DNA of 64,000 nt. Origin: CBDHCC01 sp965219235 (lineage in GTDB: Bacteria; Pseudomonadota; Alphaproteobacteria; Sphingomonadales; Sphingomonadaceae). Shown here piece by piece: positions 34,365-41,321 of the stretch (its first letter is position 1; every line of letters begins with the position of its first letter). The notes beneath the pieces are model-generated. The model searched no databases. It was not told the DNA's origin and worked only from the letters and a program-made list of their open reading frames with translations. The stretch is taken from assembly GCA_965219235.1 (NCBI GenBank), contig OZ244721.1:2046001-2110000 (forward strand), read 5' to 3'. The position numbers were made by a program, and so were the translations under genes.

Positions 34365-35114
34365 ATGGACTTGAGGCTGAAGGGCAAGACGGCGATCGTG
34401 TGCGCCGCCAGCAACGGACTGGGCCGCGCCTGCGCCGCCGCGCTGGCGGGCGAGGGCGTCCACGTTGTGATCAACGCGCGCACCGCGGAGACGCTGGAGG
34501 CGACCGCCACCGCGCTGCGCGCCGCCTCGCCCGATGTGACCGTGGCCACAGTCGTGGGCGACGTGCGCGACGACGCGGTGCGCGGCCGGCTGGTGGAGGC
34601 GGCGGGCGACGCGCCCGACATCCTGGTGAACAACGCCGGCGGGCCGCCGCCCGGCGACTTTCGCGACTGGGACCGCCAGACCTGGCTGGACGCGATCGAC
34701 GCCAACATGCTGACCGCCATCGACCTCATCCGCCGCACGGTGGACGGCATGACGGAGCGCGGCTTTGGCCGGATCGTCAACATCACCTCGTCCGTCGTGC
34801 GCATCCCCGTCGGCGTCTTGGGCCTGTCCAACGCCACGCGCGCGGGGCTGACGAACTTCGTGCTGGGTCTGGCGCCCACTGTTTCGGCCCGGGGAGTGAC
34901 CATCAACAATTTGCTGCCCGGCCCCTTCGACACCGACCGGCTGCGCGGGTCCAAGCAGATCACGCAGCATCTGACCGCCAACGAGACCGCCGGACGCCTG
35001 GGCGATCCGGCCGAACTGGGCGCGACCTGCGCGTTCCTGTGCAGCGAGCAGGCGGGCTACATGACCGGCCAGAACCTGCTGATCGACGGCGGACGCCACC
35101 CGGGCAACTTCTAG
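34365..35114 (+). CDS. SDR-family oxidoreductase, atypical active site
   Basis: A 249-residue short-chain dehydrogenase/reductase. The cofactor fold is standard: the first glycine loop CAASNGLGRACA at residues 13-24, NAR for cofactor selection, GDVRDD and the NNAGGPPPG loop. The catalytic region reads NITSSVVRIPVGVLGLSNAT, in which Ser is kept but the usual Tyr-x-x-x-Lys is Ser-x-x-x-Arg (SNATR). A distinct SDR subgroup has this change, and its chemistry is not well known. The C terminus (LLIDGGRHPGNF) is normal. It stands alone after the relic operon. Confidence 0.82.
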   Translation: MDLRLKGKTAIVCAASNGLGRACAAALAGEGVHVVINARTAETLEATATALRAASPDVTVATVVGDVRDDAVRGRLVEAAGDAPDILVNNAGGPPPGDFRDWDRQTWLDAIDANMLTAIDLIRRTVDGMTERGFGRIVNITSSVVRIPVGVLGLSNATRAGLTNFVLGLAPTVSARGVTINNLLPGPFDTDRLRGSKQITQHLTANETAGRLGDPAELGATCAFLCSEQAGYMTGQNLLIDGGRHPGNF

Positions 35115-35145
35115 CACAATCCAGCCAGGACCTGTTGACTGTCTC

Positions 35146-35173
35146 CAACCCTCCCCCGCTGGGGTGGGAGAGG
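35146..35173. repeat. Hairpin of the CCCTCCCCC...GGGAGAGG family
   Basis: Imperfect inverted repeat downstream of the SDR gene. It belongs with similar hairpins near 39809, 48317, 48474 and 63438, all in or beside gene ends. Confidence 0.5.
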
Positions 35174-35238
35174 CACTTGGTGGGTCCCGACCCTGGAAGG
35201 ATGCCTTGGCGCTCCTTCGCCCGCGTCATGGCGAATGA

Positions 35239-35276
35239 GATCCCGGTGTTCGGCCGCGGTCCCAGAGGCCGGGATC
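35239..35276. repeat. Inverted repeat GATCCCGG...CCGGGATC
   Basis: Eight-base perfect arms around a GC-rich loop in the 426-base gap between the SDR gene and hslV. The rest of this gap (35115-35540) shows no supported gene. The arm may be part of a REP-like element or a terminator without a T run. Confidence 0.45.
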
Positions 35277-35540
35277 GTGGTAGCCGCGCAGCCGGTCCTG
35301 GAGGGATTGCGATCGGTCTGGGACTCTGAAACTCCTGGACCCGTTGTCGATCGACTCCGATTCAACGGAGCTCGCTGTTGGGCGGGGCTGCGGCCCCGTT
35401 CCTGCGCGCGGCGGGGGTCCGGTCGCACACACCCGGTCCCGCGCAGAACGCATCCGGGATCTCCCATCGGCGCGCGCGAGCGGAGATCGCCCTCCGCCGC
35501 CCGGTTGGCAGAGCGTCGTGCCGCGACCATATCGCCCTCC

Positions 35541-36089
35541 ATGAGCTCCATCACCTGGCACGGCACCACCATCCTTTCCGTCCGCAAGGGGGGCCGCGTG
35601 GTCGTCGTCGGCGACGGTCAGGTGTCGATGGGGCAGACGGTGATGAAGCCCAACGCGAGGAAGGTGCGCCCGCTCCACGACGGACGGGTGATCGGCGGCT
35701 TCGCCGGCGCCACCGCCGACGCCTTCACGCTGTTCGAGCGGCTGGAGGCGAAGCTGGAGCGGCACGGCGGCCAGCTTCTCCGCGCGGCGGTCGAGATGAC
35801 CAAGGATTGGCGGACCGACAAGTACCTGCGCAACCTGGAGGCCTTGATGATCGTCGCCGACAAGGACCAGACGCTGGTCCTGACCGGCAACGGCGACGTG
35901 CTGGAGCCGTACGAGGGCATCGCGGCGATCGGGTCGGGGGGCAACTACGCGCTGGCCGCCGCACGCGCGCTCGACGCCTACGAGCCCGATCCGGAGGTGA
36001 TCGCGCGCAAGGCCATGGCGATCGCGGCCGAGCTGTGCGTCTACACCAACGACCGGCTGACGATGGAGTCGCTCGAGGTGTCCGCCTGA
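35541..36089 (+). CDS. hslV: HslV, peptidase subunit of the HslUV protease
   Basis: Threonine peptidase of the proteasome-like HslUV complex, 182 residues. The N-terminal nucleophile lies in WHGTTILSVRKGG, the usual alphaproteobacterial form with a short extension before the processed Thr, followed by VVVVGDGQVSMGQTVMK. The Gly-rich GSGGNYALAAARAL segment and the end LCVYTNDRLTMESL are standard. HslU, its ATPase partner, is not next door but 2.3 kb downstream on the same strand, separated by an oxidase gene, a decayed stretch and a divergent lipoprotein gene. Confidence 0.95.
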   Translation: MSSITWHGTTILSVRKGGRVVVVGDGQVSMGQTVMKPNARKVRPLHDGRVIGGFAGATADAFTLFERLEAKLERHGGQLLRAAVEMTKDWRTDKYLRNLEALMIVADKDQTLVLTGNGDVLEPYEGIAAIGSGGNYALAAARALDAYEPDPEVIARKAMAIAAELCVYTNDRLTMESLEVSA

Positions 36090-36103
36090 CGCCTCTCGCG
36101 CCG

Positions 36104-37192
36104 GTGGACCGCCGCCGGGTGCTGGCGGGGGGTGCGAGCATGGCGGGCGCGCTGGCCCTGCCCGGCTGCGCCACCTTGCCGCTGGCCCGGGCGCGCGCGG
36201 AATGCCCGCCACCGATCGACGTCGCGCTCGACCGGGTGATCCGCACCCAGGCGGGGCTGCGGCCCTTCCGCCCGGCGGGTTTTCGCGTGGAGGCCGAGGC
36301 GCTGGGCGACAGTCGGCTCGTCCACAATTACGGCCATGGCGGCGCGGGCTGGACGCTCGCCTGGGGCACGGCGCGCCTCGCGATGGCCGAGGGCTTGCCG
36401 GGCCACGCCGGGCCGGTGGCGGTGATCGGCGCGGGGATCGCGGGGCTGACCACGGCGCGGCTGGCGCAGGAGGCGGGCTTGCCCGTCACCCTCTACGCCG
36501 CCCAGCGGCCGGAGGACACGACCTCGGCGGTCGCGGGCGGGCAGTTCCACCCCTTCGCCCACGTCCGCCGGGACCAGGCGACCCCGGAGTGGCGGGCGCG
36601 CTACCTCCAGGCGCTCGATTACGCCTTCCGCCGTCATCAGCTGCTGGTCGGCGACGACTGGGGCGTGCGCTGGCTGACGACCTATGTCGAAGGTTCGACG
36701 CCGGAGGACAGGCTGACCGCCACCTTCCCGCCCGCCGCGCGGGTGGTGCCGGCGGCCGAGAACCCCTTCGGCCGGCCGATGACCCGCTACGACACGCTCT
36801 ACACGGAGACCGGCCGCTTCCTGCGCCGCCTCCTGAACGAGATCGAGGCCGACGGCGGCCGGCTCGTCCTCCGCCGCTTCGCCGGGCTGGACGAGGTGGC
36901 GGCTTTGCCCGAACGGCTGGTGTTCAACTGCACGGGGCTGGGCGCGCGCGAGCTGGTGGGGGACGCGACGCTGACGCCCATCAAGGGCCAGCTCGCCATC
37001 CTGCTGCCCCAGCCCGACGTGCGCTACGCGCTCTCGACGGACGCGGGCTACGCCTTTCCCCGTCCCGACGGCATCGTGCTGGGCGGCACCTACGAGCGCG
37101 GGGTGGAGGACGACACGGTCGACCCCGCCGCCATCGCGCGCATCGTCGAGCGCCACCGGCGCTTCTTCGCGGGGTTCCGCTGCCCGGTGTGA
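36104..37192 (+). CDS. FAD-dependent D-amino-acid-oxidase-like protein with permuted domain order
   Basis: A 362-residue flavoprotein. The GTG start, 15 bases after hslV, gives DRRRVLAGGASMAG, a Tat-like signal followed by a possible lipobox (LALPGC). At residues 45-85 stands LRPFRPAGFRVEAEALG and LVHNYGHGGAGWTLAWGTA, which in classical D-amino-acid oxidases is the C-terminal substrate/FAD region. The Rossmann motif VAVIGAGIAGLTTARLAQEA follows only at about residue 106, then VAGGQFHPF and GQLAILLPQ, ending FAGFRCPV. The order is thus C-terminal part first. The catalytic Arg of LRPxR and the Tyr of HNYGHGG are present. Oxidation of an amine or amino acid is likely, the substrate unknown. Confidence 0.8.
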   Translation: MDRRRVLAGGASMAGALALPGCATLPLARARAECPPPIDVALDRVIRTQAGLRPFRPAGFRVEAEALGDSRLVHNYGHGGAGWTLAWGTARLAMAEGLPGHAGPVAVIGAGIAGLTTARLAQEAGLPVTLYAAQRPEDTTSAVAGGQFHPFAHVRRDQATPEWRARYLQALDYAFRRHQLLVGDDWGVRWLTTYVEGSTPEDRLTATFPPAARVVPAAENPFGRPMTRYDTLYTETGRFLRRLLNEIEADGGRLVLRRFAGLDEVAALPERLVFNCTGLGARELVGDATLTPIKGQLAILLPQPDVRYALSTDAGYAFPRPDGIVLGGTYERGVEDDTVDPAAIARIVERHRRFFAGFRCPV

Positions 37193-37298
37193 GGACGCGG
37201 TGAGATTGTGCTGTTATCCGGGTGGAGCTGGCTATGGCCCGAGGTCCGCTGGCGGGTGGATCGCGGCCATTCCAGTACTTTATGCTGTCAGCCCCCTC

Positions 37299-37325
37299 CG
37301 TTCGTCCTGGGCCTGTCGAAGGACG
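37299..37325. repeat. TTCGTCCTGGGCCTGTCGAAGG-type intergenic repeat
   Basis: Partner of an inverted copy at 37638-37665 (TCCTTCGACAGGCTCAGGAC). The family also occurs at 56685-56771. Typical REP-like unit of sphingomonads. Confidence 0.5.
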
Positions 37326-37349
37326 TTGTCTGCCGTCAGTCCGGCGGGT

Positions 37350-37484
37350 CGTGGCGGTTGCGCGCGCGATGTCGCGGCCGCTCCCGATCATCGCGATCCA
37401 TGCCTCCTTGGCGCGGCTCCAGCCCTTCACCCGCCGTTCAACGGCGAACGTCTCGTCTCGGACGGCGAAACCGCCGGACCACAT
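37350..37484 (-). pseudogene. Possible GIY-YIG nuclease C-terminal remnant
   Basis: The minus-strand frame reads ETFAVERRVKGWSRAKEAWI, which resembles the helix after the catalytic Glu in stand-alone GIY-YIG proteins (ERQIKGWSRAKKEALI). The GIY and YIG strands are absent and the frame dissolves on both sides between two copies of an intergenic repeat. The match is short, so the call is tentative. Confidence 0.35.
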
Positions 37485-37637
37485 GAGTGGCGCGGGCGGT
37501 GACGTGGCCACCCCCCTCCAGCCCCGTGCGGGGCAAGCCGTTGTTGGAGGCTGTCGGAGTGCCCGACGCAGTAACCGCCGCGCGCACAGTGGAACAGTCT
37601 GCATGAGACGCCACAGCGAGGCCGTAGTGCAGACCAC

Positions 37638-37665
37638 CGTCCTTCGACAGGCTCAGGACGAGCGG
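37638..37665. repeat. Second, inverted copy of the TTCGACAGG repeat
   Basis: CGTCCTTCGACAGGCTCAGG is the inverse of the copy at 37299-37325, so the two flank the decayed nuclease-like fragment as a wide inverted pair. Confidence 0.5.
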
Positions 37666-37777
37666 AAGACCGGCAAGTCGAGAGGCCGCTGCTGAATCGA
37701 ATGCCGGCTATAACGTGCCGTCATACGAAAGGTTGTCCCAACCAGCCACGCCGGACCCGCCCCACACCACCGGACCC

Positions 37778-38233
37778 TCAATCCCGGAACTGCCCCCGGA
37801 TCGCGCCCTGCGTGAAGTCGGACGTGTCGATCTGCACGTAGTACTTGCCGGGCGCGTACTCGAACGAGTCCTCCAGCGCCTCCGACTTCTTGGTGCAGCC
37901 CTTGTATCCGCCCTCGTTGGCGCGGGTCAGGTTGAAGACGGCGGGGCCGTTGGTGCCGCGCGCGCCGCGATGGATCATCACCGTCGTGACCGGCCCCAGG
38001 CCGCGCATCTTGTTGATGTCGTAGCAGACCTGGTTCGCCTCGTCGGAGATCGACAGCTCGGCTTCCGCATAGCCGTCCGCGTCGCCGCGCGACCCCACGA
38101 CCTCGGCGCCCGTGAGCGTGGCGTTGTGGGTGGTGGCGAGCGCCTCTCCGGCGGCTTCCTCCAACGTGGCGCAGCCGCCGAGCGACAGTGCGGCCAACCC
38201 GGAGGCGGCCAGTGCGAGTGTGTTGCCAGTCAT
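37778..38233 (-). CDS. CHRD-domain lipoprotein
   Basis: A 151-residue protein. The ATG at 38233 has GGAGGGG about eight bases upstream and a lipoprotein signal (LALAASGLAALSLGGCATL). The single CHRD domain is seen as ATLTGAEVVGSRGDADGYAE, then VCYDINKMRGLGPVTTVMIH and the conserved Pro-Asn-like end YYVQIDTSDFTQGAIRGQF. CHRD domains occur in extracellular and periplasmic proteins of mostly unknown role. It is transcribed against hslU, sharing a 140-base intergenic region that holds a T-arm-like hairpin. Confidence 0.82.
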   Translation of the reverse strand: MTGNTLALAASGLAALSLGGCATLEEAAGEALATTHNATLTGAEVVGSRGDADGYAEAELSISDEANQVCYDINKMRGLGPVTTVMIHRGARGTNGPAVFNLTRANEGGYKGCTKKSEALEDSFEYAPGKYYVQIDTSDFTQGAIRGQFRD

Positions 38234-38372
38234 GGGTCCATCCCCTCCACGTCCATCGCGGGTTCGATTCCCGCATATTCGACGTCCCGACCATCCAACC
38301 GTCCGGCGACCGGCCCGTTCCGCCGGGCGGCCGGCGGTTGCATCGCGGCGGTTCGCGGCCATCTTGCGGCGG

Positions 38373-39671
38373 ATGACCCATCCCCTCACCCCCCGCGCGA
38401 TCGTCGCCGCGCTCGACGAGCACATCGTCGGCCAGGCGCACGCCAAGCGCGCCGTCGCCGTGGCGCTCCGCAACCGCTGGCGCCGCCAGCAGCTCGGCCC
38501 CGAACTGCGCGACGAGGTCACGCCCAAGAACATCCTGATGATCGGGCCGACCGGCTGCGGCAAGACGGAGATCAGCCGGCGGCTGGCCAAGCTCGCCGAC
38601 GCGCCCTTCGTGAAGGTCGAGGCGACCAAGTTCACGGAGGTCGGCTATGTCGGCCGCGACGTCGAGCAGATCGCGCGCGACCTGGTCGAGGAGGCGGTGC
38701 GCCTCGAGCGCGACCGGCGGCGGGTCGCGGTGCGCGAAGCGGCGGAGGGCGCGGCGATGGACCGGCTGATGGATGCGCTGACCGGCAAGGGGGCGAGCGA
38801 GGCGACCCGCGCCTCCTTCCGCCAGCGCTTCGCCGACGGGCACCTGGACGCGACCGAGATCGAGATCGAGGTGGAGGACGTGCCGCCGCCCATGGAGATG
38901 CCGGGGATGCCGGGCGGCGTCGGCATGATCAACATCGGCGAGATGATGGGCAAGGCCTTGGGCAAGACGCCCACCAAGCGGCGCAAGCTGAAGGTGCCGG
39001 ACGCCTGGACGAAGCTGACCGAGGAGGAGGCGGACAAGCGCCTCGACAAGGACGACGTGAACCGCGCCGCGATCCGCGACGCCGAGCAGAACGGCATCGT
39101 CTTCCTGGACGAGGTCGACAAGATCGCGGTCAGCGACGTGCGCGGCGGCTCCGTGTCGCGCGAGGGCGTGCAGCGCGACCTCCTGCCGCTGATCGAGGGC
39201 ACGACGGTCGCCACCAAGTATGGCCCGATGACCACCGACCACGTGCTGTTCATCGCGTCCGGCGCGTTCCACGTCGCCAAGCCGTCCGACCTGCTGCCCG
39301 AACTCCAGGGCCGCCTGCCGATCCGCGTCGAGCTGAAGGGCCTGACCGAGGAGGATTTCGTGCGCATCCTGACCGAGACCCGCGCCAACCTGCCGCAGCA
39401 ATATGTGGCGCTGCTGGGCACGGAGGGCGTCACGGTAGCGCTAACGGACGACGCCGTGCGCCGGGTCGCGGCGGTCGCGGCCGAGGTGAACGAGAGCGTC
39501 GAGAACATCGGCGCGCGCCGGCTCCAGACGGTCATGGAGCGCTTGTTCGAGGAGGTGTCCTTCACCGCCGAGGACCGGACGGGCGAGACCGTGACCATCG
39601 ACGCGGCGGCCGTGGATGCGGCGCTCGCCGACATCGTCAAGGACACCGACCTCAGCCGCTACGTGCTGTAG
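38373..39671 (+). CDS. hslU: HslU, ATPase subunit of the HslUV protease
   Basis: AAA+ unfoldase of 432 residues that feeds substrates to HslV. Visible are the N-terminal ALDEHIVGQAHAKRAVAVAL, Walker A GPTGCGKTEI (about residues 55-64), the pore loop GYVGRD, the I domain from about 105 to 240 with its Met/Gly-rich MEMPGMPGGVGMINIGEMMG, Walker B IVFLDEVDKIA, sensor 1 FIASGAFH and sensor 2 with the family C terminus DTDLSRYVL. Length is normal. It has its own upstream region rather than being coupled to hslV. Confidence 0.96.
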   Translation: MTHPLTPRAIVAALDEHIVGQAHAKRAVAVALRNRWRRQQLGPELRDEVTPKNILMIGPTGCGKTEISRRLAKLADAPFVKVEATKFTEVGYVGRDVEQIARDLVEEAVRLERDRRRVAVREAAEGAAMDRLMDALTGKGASEATRASFRQRFADGHLDATEIEIEVEDVPPPMEMPGMPGGVGMINIGEMMGKALGKTPTKRRKLKVPDAWTKLTEEEADKRLDKDDVNRAAIRDAEQNGIVFLDEVDKIAVSDVRGGSVSREGVQRDLLPLIEGTTVATKYGPMTTDHVLFIASGAFHVAKPSDLLPELQGRLPIRVELKGLTEEDFVRILTETRANLPQQYVALLGTEGVTVALTDDAVRRVAAVAAEVNESVENIGARRLQTVMERLFEEVSFTAEDRTGETVTIDAAAVDAALADIVKDTDLSRYVL

Positions 39672-39718
39672 CGCGGTGGCGCCCCGGTTCGGACGCACGA
39701 CTGCCACCCAACTTCGTC

Positions 39719-39886
39719 GCCCCGGGCTCGACCCGGGGTCCAGCTTCTTCGCCAGGACCGACCAACGCCGGACCTTAGGATCGGGACCTAACTGATTGCC
39801 TCACCCAACCCTCTCCCGCACACGGGAGAGGGCTAGCGACAGTCGACAGGCCCCGAGCCTAGCTGGCCCCCGGCTCGAGGCCGGGG
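39719..39886. repeat. Cluster of three palindromic repeats after hslU
   Basis: CCCCGGGCTCGACCCGGGG at 39719-39738, CCCTCTCCCGCACACGGGAG at 39809-39832 and CCCCCGGCTCGAGGCCGGGG at 39867-39886. They are REP-like units. The first may also act as a weak terminator after hslU. Confidence 0.55.
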
Positions 39887-39986
39887 TGACGGTCTCCCTG
39901 CGTCTCAAAGACGGAGCGGAAGCGGCCCGTCGAGCGCTTTGGATCTTGAACTGGAACACGAGCCATAGCCGGATGACATCACGTCG

Positions 39987-40075
39987 GATCGTCATCGCGG
40001 GGAGCGCGGCGACGCGGCGATCCAGGATGCGCGCGCCGGTCCGGATGGCTTCGCTGCGCTCGCAACGACGGGGTT
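39987..40075. repeat. Wide inverted repeat of the GTCAT(T/C)GCG...GGCTTCGCTGCG family
   Basis: The left arm GGATCGTCATCGCGGGGAGC and the right arm GGCTTCGCTGCGCTCGCAAC form the divergent halves of the common alphaproteobacterial unit 'cgtcattgcgag...cttcgctgcgctcgcaatgac'. The whole gap 39672-40181 has no supported gene. Confidence 0.45.
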
Positions 40076-40181
40076 GGCTCCATCGAACGCCATCCCAACC
40101 CCAGCCTCCGCTGAGCCGTTCCCGTTCCCCTCGATCCCTTGCCCACCTTGTCCGCCACCCGCCGCGCGCTAGGAACGGCCC

Positions 40182-41321
40182 ATGCCCCGGCGTCCTCCCG
40201 CCATCAACGCCTATGCCGGCGAGCGCAACGGCCTCCGCGTCCGGCTGACCGCGCGCGTCTTCCGCCACGCGCCCGCGCCGGTCGCGCGCACCGGCTGGCG
40301 GAGCCGGCTGGCGGCGCTGTGGTCCATCTGGGGCACGCACGAATGGCCGCGCGCCGGCGTGGCGGTCGCCGGGCCGGGCTTTCGCGGCGAGGCGCGCGCG
40401 GACGGCGAGGGGTTCGTGCGCTTCGACCTGCCCTGCGAACGGCCGCTGCCCGACCACACCGCGTGGGAGCGCGCGCGGCTGTGGCTGCCCGATCATCCCG
40501 ACGTGCCGGTGGTCGAGGCCGCCGTGCTGGCGCCCGGTCGCGACGGCCGGCCGGGCGTGATCTCCGACATCGACGACACGGTGATCGTGACCGGCCGGAT
40601 CGGGCCGGGAACCTGGCGGCGACTGCTGCTGCACGGGCCGGCGGAGCGGGAGGTGGTGCCCGGCGCGGGCGCGCTGTTCGCGGCGCTGGCCGGGCAGAAG
40701 CGCGCGCCCGCCCCCGCGCCATCGGACCCGGACTCCTACGACGACCTCGCCGCCGGACCCGACCCGCGACTGCGCGACGCAGACCGGGGCCGGACGGAGC
40801 GCGCAGGCCCCGCCACCCCGATCCGCCCCTTCTTCTACGTCTCGTCCTCGCCGTGGAACCTCTACCCCTACCTCACGCGCTTCTTTTCTCTCAACGGTCT
40901 GCCCGCCGGCGTGTTCGCGCTGCGCGACTGGGGCCTGAACCGGGCGACCTTCGGCACGGCGAGCCACGGCGCGCACAAGGGCGAGCGGATCGCCGACATC
41001 CTGGCCTTCCACCCCGAACTGCGCTTCGTGCTGATCGGCGACGACAGCCAGGGCGACGTGCTCGCCTACGCCGAGGCGGCGACCGCCTGGCCCGGCCGCA
41101 TCGCCGGCGTCTTCATCCGCTCGACCGCGCGCGACGGCCTGTCGCGCGCGGAGGACGGGGCGATCGCCGCCCTGCGCGGGGCCGGCCTGCCGGTCTTCGT
41201 CGGTCCGGTGTGGGACGCCGGCGTCGCGCTGGTCGAGACGCTCGGCCTGGATGGCGACGGCACGGTGGCCGACGCGGTCGTCGCCGAGGCGCTCACGGCT
41301 TCGGGGTCACCACCCAGCTGA
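40182..41321 (+). CDS. DUF2183 (App1-like) phosphatase domain protein
   Basis: A 379-residue cytosolic protein. The N-terminal beta domain (AYAGERNGLRVRLTARVFRH) leads to the DUF2183 core. The core has the HAD-type nucleophile motif ISDIDDTVIVTGRIG (DxDxT), then FFYVSSSPWNLYPYLTRFF, the Lys of HGAHKGERI and the acidic IGDDSQGDVLAYAEAA. In yeast App1 this fold is a magnesium-dependent phosphatidate phosphatase; the bacterial homologues are barely studied. An Arg/Asp-rich insert of about 45 residues (GQKRAPAPAPSDPDSYDD) splits the core. Its 3' end overlaps the convergent M16 gene by 29 bases. Confidence 0.85.
   Translation: MPRRPPAINAYAGERNGLRVRLTARVFRHAPAPVARTGWRSRLAALWSIWGTHEWPRAGVAVAGPGFRGEARADGEGFVRFDLPCERPLPDHTAWERARLWLPDHPDVPVVEAAVLAPGRDGRPGVISDIDDTVIVTGRIGPGTWRRLLLHGPAEREVVPGAGALFAALAGQKRAPAPAPSDPDSYDDLAAGPDPRLRDADRGRTERAGPATPIRPFFYVSSSPWNLYPYLTRFFSLNGLPAGVFALRDWGLNRATFGTASHGAHKGERIADILAFHPELRFVLIGDDSQGDVLAYAEAATAWPGRIAGVFIRSTARDGLSRAEDGAIAALRGAGLPVFVGPVWDAGVALVETLGLDGDGTVADAVVAEALTASGSPPS

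Larger units (their letters stand above)
37193..37777. other. Decayed stretch between oxidase and CHRD genes
   Basis: Apart from the two inverted repeat copies and the nuclease-like fragment, no supported gene. Open frames on the plus strand here lack family motifs and run through the repeats. Confidence 0.4.

Noticed and set aside
37222..37695. Plus-strand frame of 157 codons between the oxidase and CHRD genes
   Set aside because: It reads through two copies of an intergenic repeat and opposes a better nuclease-like match.
38258..38274. Complete tRNA gene before hslU
   Set aside because: Only the T arm is present; no cloverleaf can be drawn on either strand.
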